A program made the translations under genes and the position numbers. A DNA stretch of 64,000 nucleotides from Haloactinopolyspora alba (GTDB taxonomy: Bacteria; Actinomycetota; Actinomycetes; Jiangellales; Jiangellaceae), in assembly GCF_003014555.1 (NCBI RefSeq), contig NZ_PYGE01000012.1:62001-126000 (forward strand), in the 5' to 3' direction. Shown here piece after piece: positions 8,350 to 17,962 of the stretch (the first letter of the stretch is position 1; the number at the start of each line of letters is the position of its first letter). The notes beneath the pieces were generated by a model. That model ran no database searches, was not told the origin of the DNA, and was given only the letters and a program-made list of their open reading frames with translations.

Positions 8350-9270
8350 ATGGGCCGATACGTCATCCGGCGCCTCTTGCAGATGATCCCGGTGGTCATC
8401 GGAACGACGTTCATCATCTACACGATGGTGTGGGCGCTTCCCGGGGACCCGTTCGCCGGCAAATGCGGCGACCGAGCATGCCCCCCGGCATACATCAGCA
8501 TGATGACCGCGGAGTACAACCTCGACGAGCCGCTGCTGGTGCAGTACGGCCTGTACATGGTCGACCTGATGCAGGGCAACTTCGGCGAGACGTTCCGCGG
8601 CACCGAGATCGTCAACGAGCTCCTGCAGCGCTATCCGACGACCGTCCAGCTCGCGGTGATCGCGATCGTCTTCGAGCTCGTCATCGGCATCGCGGCCGGC
8701 GTGGTCGCGGGCCTGCGCCGCGGCGGTTTCATCGACAATCTCGTCCTGGTCAGCACGCTGGTCGTGGTCTCCATCCCGGTGTTCGTCATCGGGCTGGTGG
8801 CGCAGATCGTCGTCGGCGTGCAGTTGGGGTGGTTGCCCGTCACCTACGACGGCACGGTCTATTCGCTGATCCTGCCAGGGTTCGTCCTGGGCAGCCTGTC
8901 GCTCGCGTACGTGGCGAGGCTGATGCGGACCAACCTGGTCGAGAACCTGCGCTCGGACTACGTGCGCACGGCAACGGCGAAGGGCATGCCGCAGAAGCGC
9001 GTCATCGGCGTGCACACCCTGCGCAACTCACTGATCCCGGTCGTCACGTTCATCGGCGCGGACTTCGGCAACCTGCTCGGCGGCGCGATCGTCACCGAGG
9101 GAATCTTCAACATCCCCGGCGTCGGCAACATGATCTTCCGCGGCATCCGCGACCGTGAAGGCGCGACGGTCACCGCGGCGGTCACGATCTTGGTGCTGGT
9201 GTTCCTGCTCGTCAACCTGTTCGTCGACCTGCTGTACGCGGCGCTCGACCCGAGGATCCGTTATGAATAG
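8350..9270 (+). CDS. ABC transporter permease, DppB/OppB type
   Basis: Inner-membrane permease of the peptide importer, 306 residues, usual length. It starts MGRYVIRRLLQMIPVVIGTTF, typical of DppB/OppB, followed by an extracytoplasmic loop with a Cys pair (KCGDRACPP) and further membrane helices. The ATPase-coupling EAA loop is near YVRTATAKGMPQKRVIGVHTLRN. It pairs with the second permease, whose ATG lies inside the last codons of this gene. Confidence 0.95.
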   Translation: MGRYVIRRLLQMIPVVIGTTFIIYTMVWALPGDPFAGKCGDRACPPAYISMMTAEYNLDEPLLVQYGLYMVDLMQGNFGETFRGTEIVNELLQRYPTTVQLAVIAIVFELVIGIAAGVVAGLRRGGFIDNLVLVSTLVVVSIPVFVIGLVAQIVVGVQLGWLPVTYDGTVYSLILPGFVLGSLSLAYVARLMRTNLVENLRSDYVRTATAKGMPQKRVIGVHTLRNSLIPVVTFIGADFGNLLGGAIVTEGIFNIPGVGNMIFRGIRDREGATVTAAVTILVLVFLLVNLFVDLLYAALDPRIRYE

Positions 9271-10258
9271 TGGCTCCACTGAATCGAACCCGCGCGGCGC
9301 CGGTCTCGGCGGCGAGGTGGCGGCGCCGGGCGGCACCGCGGTGGCCGAAGAGGACGCCGCGCCGGCGACGAACGGCGACCCGGGCCCGGAGAAGGCCCGG
9401 TCGCTGGCCGGCGACGCCTGGCGCGACCTGCGGCGCAACCCGGTCTTCCTGATCTCCAGCGGGATCGTCCTGGTGCTGATCGTGATGGCCGCGTTCCCCA
9501 GCCTGTTCACCAACGCCGACCCGCGGTACTGCAACCTGCAGTTCTCGCGACAGGCGCCCGGCGACGGGTCGCTGCTCGGCTACGACCTGCAGGGCTGCGA
9601 CATCTACGCGCGCACCGTGTACGGCGCCCGCGCGTCCATCCTGGTCGGGGTGTTCGCCACGGTGGTGGTGTGCGTGGTCGGCAGCCTCATCGGCATGTTC
9701 GCGGGCTTCTACGGCCGCTGGGTCGACGCGCTCCTGTCCCGGTTCACCGACATCTTCTTCGCCATCCCGCTGCTGCTCGGTGCGATCATCGTGCTGGCGA
9801 CGTTCCCGTCCGGGCAGGGCACGGCGGAGTGGGTCACCATCGCCAAGGTGGTGCTCGCGCTCGGTGTGCTCGGCTGGACCAGTGTCACCCGGATCATGCG
9901 CTCCACGGTGATCCAGGTGAAGCAGGCCGACTACGTCCAAGCGGCCCGTGCACTGGGCGGCGGCACCCGGCGGATCCTGATGCGTCACGTGCTGCCGAAC
10001 GCCATGGCACCGGTCATCGTCTACGCGACCATCACCCTCGGTGTGTTCATCGGCGTCGAGGCGACGTTGTCGTTCCTGGGCATCGGGCTGCAGCCGCCGG
10101 TGATCTCCTGGGGCATCGCCATCAACAGCGCGCAGGACTACGTACGCCAGTCGCCGCATATGCTGTTGATTCCGAGTGCGTTCCTCTCCGTGACGGTGCT
10201 CGCGTTCATCATGCTGGGCGACGCGGTGCGCGACGCTTTCGACCCGAAGCTGCGCTAG
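9263..10258 (+). CDS. ABC transporter permease, DppC/OppC type
   Basis: Second permease of the peptide importer, 331 residues. A cytoplasmic N-terminal extension of about 60 residues, rich in Gly, Ala and Glu, precedes the DppC N-terminus (SLAGDAWRDLRRNPVFLISS). Membrane helices follow, and the coupling loop DYVQAARALGGGTRRILMRHVL is clear. The ATG at 9263 overlaps the end of the upstream permease by 8 bp, which suggests coupled translation. The N-terminal extension is longer than in most relatives. Confidence 0.94.
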   Translation: MNSGSTESNPRGAGLGGEVAAPGGTAVAEEDAAPATNGDPGPEKARSLAGDAWRDLRRNPVFLISSGIVLVLIVMAAFPSLFTNADPRYCNLQFSRQAPGDGSLLGYDLQGCDIYARTVYGARASILVGVFATVVVCVVGSLIGMFAGFYGRWVDALLSRFTDIFFAIPLLLGAIIVLATFPSGQGTAEWVTIAKVVLALGVLGWTSVTRIMRSTVIQVKQADYVQAARALGGGTRRILMRHVLPNAMAPVIVYATITLGVFIGVEATLSFLGIGLQPPVISWGIAINSAQDYVRQSPHMLLIPSAFLSVTVLAFIMLGDAVRDAFDPKLR

Positions 10259-10289
10259 GGCAGTTGCGAGCCTCGAGGAGGACGAACTA

Positions 10290-11339
10290 GTGGCCACGAC
10301 AGAACCCTCGGCCGCGCCGCGGCCGCCGGACGCCGGTGCGGCTCCGCTGCTGGAGGTCGACGACCTGCACGTCGAGTTCCGCACCCGTGACGGCGTCGCG
10401 AAGGCCGTCAACGGAGTGTCCTACACGCTGAGCGAGGGCGAGACCCTGGCGGTGCTCGGCGAGTCGGGCTCCGGCAAGAGCGTGACGGCGCAGGCCATCA
10501 TGGGCATCCTCGACACGCCTCCCGGCTACGTCACCGGTGGCGCGGTCCGGTTCCGGGGGCAGGACCTGCTGCAGCTGCCGGAGGAGGAACGCCGCGCCTA
10601 CCGCGGGCGCAGCGTCGCGATGATCTTCCAGGACGCGTTGTCGTCGCTGAACCCGGTGTTCCCGGTGGGCTGGCAGATCGCGGAGATGTTCCGCGTGCAC
10701 GAAGGGCTGTCCAAGAAGGACGCGCGCGCCCGGACCGTCGACCTGATGGACCAGGTGCGTATCCCGGCCGCGCGCGAGCGGGTGAACGACTACCCGCACC
10801 AGTTCTCCGGCGGTATGCGCCAGCGCATCATGATCGCGATGTCCATCGCGCTCGACCCGGACGTGCTGATCGCCGACGAGCCCACCACCGCGCTGGACGT
10901 GACCGTCCAGGCACAGATCATGAACCTTCTCGCGGACCTGCAGCGCGAGCGCAACATGGGCATGATCCTGATCACCCACGACCTCGGCGTCGTGGCCGAC
11001 GTCGCGGACACCATCGAGGTCATGTACTCCGGCCGGATCATGGAGCAGGCGTCGGTGCACGACATCTACGGGGCGCCGGCGCACCCGTACACCGAGGGCC
11101 TGCTGCGATCGATTCCGCGGGTGGACCTCAAGGGCCAGGAACTGTCGGCCATCAAGGGCCTGCCGCCGAACCTCAGCAGGATCCCGGAAGGGTGCGAGTT
11201 CCGGCCCCGTTGCCCGTACGCCCAGCAGATCTGCCATGACACCCGGCCGCCGCTGCTCGAGATCGCTCCCGGGCGGTTCAGCGCGTGCCACTTCGCACAG
11301 GAGGTGCTCGAGGGTGACTTCGACAACGCCGAGCAGTGA
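10290..11339 (+). CDS. Peptide ABC transporter ATPase, DppD/OppD type
   Basis: Cytoplasmic ATPase of the importer, 349 residues. Walker A is GESGSGKS near residue 60, the signature is FSGGMRQRI, and Walker B is [12 protein letters not shown]. The C-terminal oligopeptide-transporter extension has the Cys-rich element [14 protein letters not shown], often linked to an iron-sulfur cluster in this family. Translation starts at GTG 10290, with GAGGAGG about 10 bases upstream. The 3' end overlaps the next ATPase gene by 26 bp. Confidence 0.95.
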   Translation: MATTEPSAAPRPPDAGAAPLLEVDDLHVEFRTRDGVAKAVNGVSYTLSEGETLAVLGESGSGKSVTAQAIMGILDTPPGYVTGGAVRFRGQDLLQLPEEERRAYRGRSVAMIFQDALSSLNPVFPVGWQIAEMFRVHEGLSKKDARARTVDLMDQVRIPAARERVNDYPHQFSGGMRQRIMIAMSIALDPDVLIADEPTTALDVTVQAQIMNLLADLQRERNMGMILITHDLGVVADVADTIEVMYSGRIMEQASVHDIYGAPAHPYTEGLLRSIPRVDLKGQELSAIKGLPPNLSRIPEGCEFRPRCPYAQQICHDTRPPLLEIAPGRFSACHFAQEVLEGDFDNAEQ

Positions 11340-12342
11340 TGCCGTCCTCGACGTCCAGAACCTCGTCAAACACTTCCCGCTGACGACGGGCATCGTCTTC
11401 AAGCGCCATGTCGGTTCCGTGCAGGCCGTCGACGGCGTGTCCTTCGAGCTGCGCAAAGGCGAGACTCTGGGCGTCGTGGGCGAGTCCGGCTGCGGGAAGT
11501 CGACGCTGGCGAAGCTGCTGATGCGGCTCGAGGAGCCCACCAGCGGACGGGTCATGTACAACGGCGAGAACATCTACGACCTGCGGGGCAAGGCGCTGCG
11601 CGAGATGCGGCGCAAGATCCAGATCGTGTTCCAGGACCCGTACTCGTCGCTGAACCCGCGGATGACCGTCGGCGACATCGTCGGCGAGCCGTACGAGATC
11701 CACCCCGAGGCGGCGCCGAAGGGCCAGCGCCGGGCGAAGGTCCAGGAACTGCTCGACATCGTCGGGCTGAACCCGGAGCACATCAACCGCTACCCGCACC
11801 AGTTCTCCGGTGGGCAGCGCCAGCGCATCGGCATCGCGCGCGGGCTGGCCCTGCGCCCGGACGTCATCATCTGCGACGAGCCGGTGTCGGCGCTCGACGT
11901 GTCGGTGCAGGCGCAGGTGGTGAACCTGCTCGAGAGCCTGCAGGACGAGTTCGGGCTGTCCTACATTTTCATCGCTCACGACCTGTCCGTGGTGCGGCAC
12001 ATCTCGGACCGGGTGGCGGTCATGTACCTCGGCCGTGTCGCCGAGATCGGCTCGGACGCGCAGATCTACGAGAAGCCGACGCATCCGTACACCCAGGCGC
12101 TGCTGTCCGCGGTTCCGGTGCCCGACCCGTCGGTGCGCGGCCAGCGTCAGCAGATCCTGCTGTCCGGCGACGTGCCCAGCCCTGCCAGCCCGCCCAGCGG
12201 CTGCCGGTTCCGCACCCGGTGCTGGAAGGCGACCGACCTGTGCGCCGAGCAGACGCCCGAGCTGGTGGTCCGGCCGGGCAGCGACCACGAGTCGGCGTGT
12301 CACTACGCGGACGTGCGCGAGGACGTCGTCGTTCACCACTGA
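11314..12342 (+). CDS. Peptide ABC transporter ATPase, DppF/OppF type
   Basis: Second ATPase of the importer, 342 residues. Walker A is GESGCGKST, the Q-loop is [17 protein letters not shown], the signature is [15 protein letters not shown] and Walker B is [12 protein letters not shown]. The C-terminal Cys-containing element is [14 protein letters not shown]. The GTG at 11314 is chosen because GGAGG lies 9 bases before it and the family N-terminus ([14 protein letters not shown]) follows in frame; the ATG at 11340 is in another frame. It is the last gene of the operon and is followed by a terminator-like hairpin. Confidence 0.94.
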   Translation: MTSTTPSSDAVLDVQNLVKHFPLTTGIVFKRHVGSVQAVDGVSFELRKGETLGVVGESGCGKSTLAKLLMRLEEPTSGRVMYNGENIYDLRGKALREMRRKIQIVFQDPYSSLNPRMTVGDIVGEPYEIHPEAAPKGQRRAKVQELLDIVGLNPEHINRYPHQFSGGQRQRIGIARGLALRPDVIICDEPVSALDVSVQAQVVNLLESLQDEFGLSYIFIAHDLSVVRHISDRVAVMYLGRVAEIGSDAQIYEKPTHPYTQALLSAVPVPDPSVRGQRQQILLSGDVPSPASPPSGCRFRTRCWKATDLCAEQTPELVVRPGSDHESACHYADVREDVVVHH

Positions 12343-12363
12343 GTGTGGCCCGAAGAAGGGGTT

Positions 12364-12415
12364 CGACCGGGCGGGCACGGGGCGGGCTGGGTTTGTTGGG
12401 TCACCCGCCCGGTCG
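12364..12415 (+). terminator. Terminator-like hairpin after the peptide importer operon
   Basis: Perfect 12-bp arms CGACCGGGCGGG (12364-12375) and 12404-12415. Position and strength fit the operon end. There is no T-run, as is common in GC-rich actinobacteria. Confidence 0.6.
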
Positions 12416-12556
12416 TGCTACCGAGAGTAATGGACCTGACGTTGCATCGCCGTTGCGACATTGACACGGTGTGACCGGAAGGTCACTTTCCGTGACGGTC
12501 CGACATCGTGACCCGGCCGTCGACCACCCGCGGCGGGCTCGCTCCGCGGCGGCGCG

Positions 12557-13837
12557 TCAGCGACCGTCGCCGAGGTCGGCCTCGAGTTCGGCGAGCACCG
12601 CCGACACCTCCGCGCGGGCCGACGAGTCCGACGGCAGCCGATCGAGGTAGCTCCGCCACGCCTGGACGTCCTCGGCTCCCGCGGGCGAGCGCACGTAGCG
12701 GTGCAGCGCCTCGGTGTCGCCGTGGCTGAGCAGCGCGTTGCGCAGCCAGCCGTGCAGCCGGTAGCGCATCGTCACGACGCCCGGCGCCGTCGAGCGCGGG
12801 AGCAGTTCGCCGCGATAGAGCTCGACGGCACGGGCGTAATCGCCGGCGGAGAGGCAGTCGGCGACCTCCGCGGCGTCGGTGTGGATCTCCGTGCACAGCT
12901 GATATCGCGCCGAGGGGGAGACGAGGCCGGGGATCGCCTTGCGTAGACGCGAGACCTCCGCGCGGACCGTGACCTCGGCGGCGTCGTGCTCGTACATCTT
13001 CCACGCCAGGTCGGCGGCCGACAGCCCTTCGGGATTGGCGGCCAGCAGCAGCAACAGCTCGGTGTGCCGCAGACTCACCTGGACCGGCCGGCCCTGCAGC
13101 GTGAGCGCGCCCCGGTCGCGCCCGAGCACGGCGAGGCGTCCGGAACCGTTGTCGTCGTCGGTCATGTCCAGCCGGGGCGCGAACCGTAGCTCGGCCTCGA
13201 TGGCGGCGACCGCGGAGCGGACCAGGAACGCCGACTGGGGCGACACCACGTCCGCGCCGCCGGTGATGTCCAGGACCCCGATGACGTCTCGGGACCACGG
13301 GTCGCGGATCGGCGCAGCGGTACAGCTCCAGGGCTGGACGGTCCGGGCGTAGTGCTCGCTGCCGAACACCTGGACGGTGTCGCCGACGGCGAGAGCGGTG
13401 CCGATGGCGTTGGTGCCGATGTCGTCCTCGCGCCAGGTCGCGCCGGCCACGAGGTGCATGCGCTCGGCCCGGCGGCGTAGCTGATCGTCACCCTCGGTCC
13501 ACAGGAGGCGGCCCTGCGCGTCGCCGACGACGACGATCACGCCGGCGTCGGAGGCGCCGTCGACCAGCAGCTTGCGTACGACGGGCATCGCCCTGGACAG
13601 CGGGTGCGAGCGCCGTGCGGACTCGAGATCCGCGTCGTCCAGGGTCAGCGGCGAGGCCCGACGGTCCGGGTCGACACGCATCGCCGCGGATCGCCGCCAG
13701 GACTCGAGCACCATCGGACGCACGTCGAGGACGTCCTGCCCGGGCGCGGAGACGAACTGCTCGTGGGCGCGGATGGTGCTGCGCCAGCGGCTGGTGGGGT
13801 CGGCGCCCTGCGGCAGCGCGAGCGAGAGCTTGGACAT
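12557..13837 (-). CDS. GAF-domain transcriptional regulator
   Basis: 426 residues, cytoplasmic. The N-terminal part (residues about 30-100: VRPMVLESWRRSAAMRVDP, then HPLSRAMPVVRKLL) and the GAF domain (about 100-210, with WREDDIGTNAIGTALA and SCTAAPIRDP) are those of actinobacterial AcoR/ActR-like regulators. The C-terminal part (about 255-330: PVQVSLRHTELLLLLAANPEGLSA and VTVRAEVSRLRKAIPG) looks like a winged-helix DNA-binding domain. No AAA+ sigma-54 domain is present. Relatives often sit beside an aldehyde dehydrogenase gene, but none is here; the neighbour is a divergent-free sulfatase gene on the same strand. The ATG at 13837 has GGGGAGA upstream. Ligand and targets are unknown. Confidence 0.85.
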   Translation of the reverse strand: MSKLSLALPQGADPTSRWRSTIRAHEQFVSAPGQDVLDVRPMVLESWRRSAAMRVDPDRRASPLTLDDADLESARRSHPLSRAMPVVRKLLVDGASDAGVIVVVGDAQGRLLWTEGDDQLRRRAERMHLVAGATWREDDIGTNAIGTALAVGDTVQVFGSEHYARTVQPWSCTAAPIRDPWSRDVIGVLDITGGADVVSPQSAFLVRSAVAAIEAELRFAPRLDMTDDDNGSGRLAVLGRDRGALTLQGRPVQVSLRHTELLLLLAANPEGLSAADLAWKMYEHDAAEVTVRAEVSRLRKAIPGLVSPSARYQLCTEIHTDAAEVADCLSAGDYARAVELYRGELLPRSTAPGVVTMRYRLHGWLRNALLSHGDTEALHRYVRSPAGAEDVQAWRSYLDRLPSDSSARAEVSAVLAELEADLGDGR

Positions 13838-13982
13838 CTCTGTTCTCCCCACGGGGCCGACCTTCCGAGCAGCCGGTCCGCTCGACGTCGATGTTCAAAC
13901 CCAGCGTAGAGCCTCCGGTGGTGATCGGCATGCGGGGTGTGCCGGCGCCGCGGCCGCCACCGTGGGGAAGCGTCCGATCACC

Positions 13983-16316
13983 TCACGGTTCCCGCCCCGC
14001 GTCCGAGCACCGCACCAGGGCGGTTCCCCAGGAGGCATGGCCGTCAGCGGTGCTGTCCGTCGCGTGCTCGACGGTCAGCTTGAGCACCTGTACGCCGCTG
14101 ATGTCGACGTCGACGGCCTTCGGGGGGTCGGTGGCGTCCAGCATGCCGCTGTCGTAGAGCATCTCGCCGTCGCCGAACACGTAGAACGTCACGCGTCCCC
14201 GGCCGGGTCTCTTGAAGTCGTCGATGCCGACGTCGGCGACGAAACGTGTGCCGTTGCCTCCGAGGTAGTAGCGGACGTCGGCGGGCGCATGGCTGCCGAG
14301 GCCCTTGTCGTAGGTCCGCCCGTCCAGGCTGATCGTGGCCCCGTCGTCGGCTCCCTGCCGGCCGTTGCCCATGTCCCGCTCCAGGGGACCGTAGCCGTTG
14401 GCCGCCGAGATCCAGGCCAGGTCGCTCAGGTAGGTGTCGCGCTCAGGAGCCGCGGGAACGACGGTCACGATGACCGGCAACCGGGTGCCTCCCCGGCGGC
14501 CGCCGCTGCGGTGGGACGCGGACGCACGGACCCGGTAGGCGTCCGGGCCGGGCACGGAGGACGTCTCGTAGCCGCTCGGGCTCGGTTCGGTACCCGCCGG
14601 CAGCGAAACCTCCCAGCTGGCGTCCACGGACTGCCCCGGGTGAACGGCGCGGAAGGTGCTGTCGGACACCGACGCGACGCGCCAGCCGTCCGGGGCGTCC
14701 AGCATCAGCGCGACGTCGGAGACGGCGTGCTGCCGGTGGTTGGTGAAGGTGACGGTGACGGTGGACGTCGCGCCGGCCACCAGGAACTCCGGGCCGGCGA
14801 CCGAGAGGTCCTCGGGGCTCCAGACGTCGCGCTCGAACGGGCGTTCCTCCCACGCCTCGTGCATCAGCGCCACCATGCTCAGGGCGACCTCGGGATGGTC
14901 GGCAGCCACGTTCGTGGTCTCGCCGGGGTCCGTGCCGAGATCGTAGAGTTCGACGTCCCACTGCTCGTCGGGCACGAACCGGTCGCGGCCAGGAGCGAAC
15001 CGCACCGCCTTCCAGTCGTCCCGGCGGACCGCTTCGCACAGCGTGAGGATCCTTCCCCGGTCCGCTTCCCTCGCGGGTGCGCTCCCGACGTGTCGGTCCA
15101 GCCGGAACCAGTACAGGTAGTCGTGCTCGCGCGGCCGGCGGCTCGGCGCGCCGTCCAGCGCACCGCGCATGGAGATGCCGTCCAGGTCGTCGGGGACCGG
15201 GGCGCCCGCGAAGTCGGCCAGGGTCGGGAAGACGTCGTGAGAGGCCCAGACGTGGTCGCTGGTGCTCCCCGCGGTCCGGCGCAGGATCCGGGGCGCCCAC
15301 GCGATCATCGGCACCCGGATGCCACCCTCGTACAGGTTGCGCTTGTACCCCCGCAGCCCGCCGTTGCTGTCGAAGAACTCGGCGTCGAAGCCCGGTCTGC
15401 CCGCCTGGTGTGGTCCGTTGTCGCTGGTGAAGAAGACGATCGTGTCCTCGTCGAGGCCCAGGTCGGCCAGCGTGTCCATGATCCGCCCGACGTGGCTGTC
15501 GATCCGGGTGATCTGTGCCGCATGCGCCTTCTCGCCCTCGCCCCACGGCCGGTCCTCGTACGGCGCCAGACTGGGAACGTCCTGCGGCGAGTGCGGCAGC
15601 GTGGTGGGCAGGAACAGCAGGAACGGGTCGTCCCGGTTGCGCTCGATGAAGTCCAGCGCCCTGTCGGTGAACAGGTCCGGGGCGAAGGCCGCCTTCCGGC
15701 CGTTCTCGTTCTCCGGCAGGTTCACCCGGTCGCCGTTGTCCCACAGATACGTCGGGTAGTGGTCGTGCGCGTGCCGGTGCGAAATGTAACCGAAGAACTC
15801 GTCGAAGCCACGCCGGTTCGGGTGGCTCGGCTGGTCCGGATTCTCGAGCCCGAGTCCCCACTTGCCGTAGCAGGCGGTCCGGTAGCCGGTGGCCTTGAGG
15901 ACCTCGGCGAACGTGACGTCCTCTTGCCGCAGCGAGCTCCGCTCGTCCTCGCCGAACGGGTTCTTCGGCACCGTGCTGTGGCCGACATGCAGTCCGGTGA
16001 GCAGGGTGCACCTCGAGGGGCCGCAGATCGGCGAGCCGGCGTAGTGGTTGGTGAAGCGCACGCCCTCCGACGCCAGCCGGTCCAGGTGCGGCGTGCGGAT
16101 GTGCTCCTGGCCGTAGCAGCCGAGCTCTCCGTAGCCGAGATCGTCGGTGTAGACGAACACGAAGTTCGGCCGCCTGCCGGCGGCGCCGTCGCGCGGGCTC
16201 GCCATGGCCGAGTACGGCGCGGACGCCAGTGCCGTGCCGGCCAACCCGGCCCCGCTCGTCTTGAGCAGATCTCGCCGGGTCAGCCCGCGACGCTGCTGCT
16301 GTTTCTCAGCCGTCAT
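13983..16316 (-). CDS. Secreted sulfatase with NEW3-like and NPCBM-like C-terminal modules
   Basis: 777 residues, much longer than a bare sulfatase. A twin-arginine signal (LTRRDLLKTSGAG) sends it out folded. The sulfatase domain begins at NFVFVYTDDLGYGELGCYG, with metal ligands D58-D59, and has the CxPSR formylglycine motif at residues 98-102 (CGPSR). Sequence around residues 510-590 looks like a NEW3-type bacterial Ig-like domain (VTVTFTNHRQHAVSDV), and the last 150 residues like an NPCBM carbohydrate-binding domain (GRTYDKGLGSHAPADVRYYL). It probably removes sulfate from a sulfated glycan or related substrate outside the cell. The formylglycine-generating enzyme is not in the window. It is transcribed away from mshB. 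Confidence 0.93.
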   Translation of the reverse strand: MTAEKQQQRRGLTRRDLLKTSGAGLAGTALASAPYSAMASPRDGAAGRRPNFVFVYTDDLGYGELGCYGQEHIRTPHLDRLASEGVRFTNHYAGSPICGPSRCTLLTGLHVGHSTVPKNPFGEDERSSLRQEDVTFAEVLKATGYRTACYGKWGLGLENPDQPSHPNRRGFDEFFGYISHRHAHDHYPTYLWDNGDRVNLPENENGRKAAFAPDLFTDRALDFIERNRDDPFLLFLPTTLPHSPQDVPSLAPYEDRPWGEGEKAHAAQITRIDSHVGRIMDTLADLGLDEDTIVFFTSDNGPHQAGRPGFDAEFFDSNGGLRGYKRNLYEGGIRVPMIAWAPRILRRTAGSTSDHVWASHDVFPTLADFAGAPVPDDLDGISMRGALDGAPSRRPREHDYLYWFRLDRHVGSAPAREADRGRILTLCEAVRRDDWKAVRFAPGRDRFVPDEQWDVELYDLGTDPGETTNVAADHPEVALSMVALMHEAWEERPFERDVWSPEDLSVAGPEFLVAGATSTVTVTFTNHRQHAVSDVALMLDAPDGWRVASVSDSTFRAVHPGQSVDASWEVSLPAGTEPSPSGYETSSVPGPDAYRVRASASHRSGGRRGGTRLPVIVTVVPAAPERDTYLSDLAWISAANGYGPLERDMGNGRQGADDGATISLDGRTYDKGLGSHAPADVRYYLGGNGTRFVADVGIDDFKRPGRGRVTFYVFGDGEMLYDSGMLDATDPPKAVDVDISGVQVLKLTVEHATDSTADGHASWGTALVRCSDAGREP

Positions 16317-16562
16317 CGGTGTTCACCTCCTCCGCCGGGCCGGGAAGGGGGCGTGCCCACTTCGCCGCGTCAGGGTGGTCGGGTCTTGACTCGCGTTGGA
16401 CATGTGGGCCTCACAGGGCGACTATCGACAACGGCGATGACCGGAGGTTAGACCTCAATCCACAGAGGCTAGACCTCTTCCCATATCGGGTCAATAGGGA
16501 CGAGAGGTGCTCCGGCGGCTCGATCCGCTGGGCCGAGGTCGGACCGGGGACCGAGGTCTCAC

Positions 16563-16568
16563 TAGGCT
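16563..16568 (+). promoter_or_regulatory. Predicted -10 element of mshB, leaderless start
   Basis: TAGGCT matches TAnnnT and ends 6 bases before the mshB ATG, so transcription should begin at the A of the start codon. No ribosome binding site is present. The 258-bp gap back to the sulfatase otherwise holds only a less GC-rich stretch near 16440-16500, likely the sulfatase promoter region. Confidence 0.55.
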
Positions 16569-16574
16569 GGGTCC

Positions 16575-17498
16575 ATGCCCGATTCCACCGTTGACCGCCG
16601 TGTCCTGCTCGTTCATGCCCACCCCGACGACGAGACCATCGGCACCGGCGCCACCATGGCCAGGTACGCGGCCGAAGGCGCCCACGTCACCCTCGTGACC
16701 TGCACTCAAGGCGAGCTCGGCGAGATTCTCGTGCCCGAGCTGGCCCATCTGGCGCCCGAGCACGACGACCGCCTCGGCGAGCACCGTGTCGGCGAGCTCA
16801 CCGAGGCGATGAAACACCTCGGTGTGTCCGACCACCGCTTCCTCGGCGGCCCGGGGCGCTACCGCGACTCCGGCATGGTCTGGGGCGACGAGGGCCGCCG
16901 GGCCGTCGCGCCCGAGCAGGTCGACCCGCGCAGCTTCTGGGCGGCGGATCTGCGCGACGCGTCGGATCACCTGGTCGAGATCATCCGCGAGGTTCGCCCG
17001 CAGGTCCTGGTGACCTACGACGAGAACGGCGGGTACGGCCACCCGGACCACATCCAGGCACACCGGGTGGCCATGTACGCCTCGCTGCTGGCCGCCGTGC
17101 CGACCTACCGGCCCGAACTGGGAGCCGGCTGGGACATCGCGAAGGTCTACTGGACGGCGATGCCCCGCAGCGCCATCCAGCAGGGCATCGACGCGATGCG
17201 CGAGCGCGGCGAAGACGGCTTCGGGGGTGTGGAGTCCGCCGACGACCTCGGGTTCGTCGTCGAGGACGCCGACGTCGCCGCGGTCGTCGACGGCGGCGCC
17301 CACATCGACGCGAAGGTCGCGGCGATGCGCGCGCACGCGACCCAGATCGACGTCGACGGTCCGTTCTTCGCGCTGGCCGACAACGTCGGGCAGAGCATCT
17401 GGGCCAAGGAGCACTACCGGCTGGTCCGCGGTGTCCAGGGGCCGGTCGACCCCGCCACCGGTGTCGAGACCGACCTGTTCGCCGGCGTGGTCCCGTGA
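16575..17498 (+). CDS. mshB: Mycothiol deacetylase MshB
   Basis: Zinc-dependent deacetylase that removes acetate from GlcNAc-inositol in mycothiol synthesis, the low-molecular-weight thiol of actinobacteria. 307 residues, usual length. The AHPDDE motif is at residues 15-20, and the second ligand region is [14 protein letters not shown], both typical of the LmbE/PIG-L fold. The stretch [13 protein letters not shown] is characteristic of MshB. The message is probably leaderless. The stop overlaps the GTG of the following membrane-protein gene by 4 bp, as in many actinobacteria. Confidence 0.96.
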   Translation: MPDSTVDRRVLLVHAHPDDETIGTGATMARYAAEGAHVTLVTCTQGELGEILVPELAHLAPEHDDRLGEHRVGELTEAMKHLGVSDHRFLGGPGRYRDSGMVWGDEGRRAVAPEQVDPRSFWAADLRDASDHLVEIIREVRPQVLVTYDENGGYGHPDHIQAHRVAMYASLLAAVPTYRPELGAGWDIAKVYWTAMPRSAIQQGIDAMRERGEDGFGGVESADDLGFVVEDADVAAVVDGGAHIDAKVAAMRAHATQIDVDGPFFALADNVGQSIWAKEHYRLVRGVQGPVDPATGVETDLFAGVVP

Positions 17499-17890
17499 CC
17501 GTGGCGGCAGGCGGTGCCCGGCGCCGAACCGGGGCACGTGTCCTGCCGATCGTCGGGGTGTTCCTGCTCGCCGTGGTGGCCGCGGTGGTGGCCGTGGCCG
17601 GCGCCTTCGTGCACATGTGGGCGTCGCCCGCCGGCCTGGTGCTGGCGGTGGGCGGCGCCGCCGGCGTCGCGGTGCTGGCCCGCGCGTGTGCGCGGACCCG
17701 GGCCGGAGGCGGCGTCGTCGCGGTCGCGTGGCTGGCGCCCACGCTGGTGCTCGCGCAGCACTCGCCGGGCGACGATCTGGTGATCACCGGGGAGCCGGTC
17801 GGGCTCGTCTTCCTGTTCGGCGGGTCCGTGAGCCACGCCGTCGCACTGGGGCTGGGCGCTGGGCGGAACTCGCCGCGAGCGGTCACGTAA
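17495..17890 (+). CDS. Small membrane protein, DUF6113-like
   Basis: 131 residues with about four hydrophobic helices and a basic, cytoplasmic N-terminus ([11 protein letters not shown]). Length, helix pattern and position directly behind mshB match the actinobacterial DUF6113 family; function unknown. The GTG start overlaps the mshB stop (GTGA), so the two are translationally coupled. Its TAA stop is part of the predicted -10 of the next gene. Confidence 0.82.
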   Translation: MTVAAGGARRRTGARVLPIVGVFLLAVVAAVVAVAGAFVHMWASPAGLVLAVGGAAGVAVLARACARTRAGGGVVAVAWLAPTLVLAQHSPGDDLVITGEPVGLVFLFGGSVSHAVALGLGAGRNSPRAVT

Positions 17891-17893
17891 GAT
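17888..17893 (+). promoter_or_regulatory. Predicted -10 element (TAAGAT) of the VanW-family gene
   Basis: TAAGAT in the string CACGTAAGATG, the same as before typA. Its TAA is also the stop codon of the preceding gene. About 63 bases of leader would precede the GTG at 17963. Confidence 0.45.
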
Positions 17894-17962
17894 GCGCCGT
17901 GCAGCCGAGACGGGCCTGCTGAGATCCGCAACCGAGACCACTCGAACGATAGGTGTCCGAGA

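Noticed and set aside
14443-16011. 522-codon minus-strand frame inside the sulfatase
   Set aside because: Shifted frame of the sulfatase gene; Arg/Gly/Pro-rich without domains.
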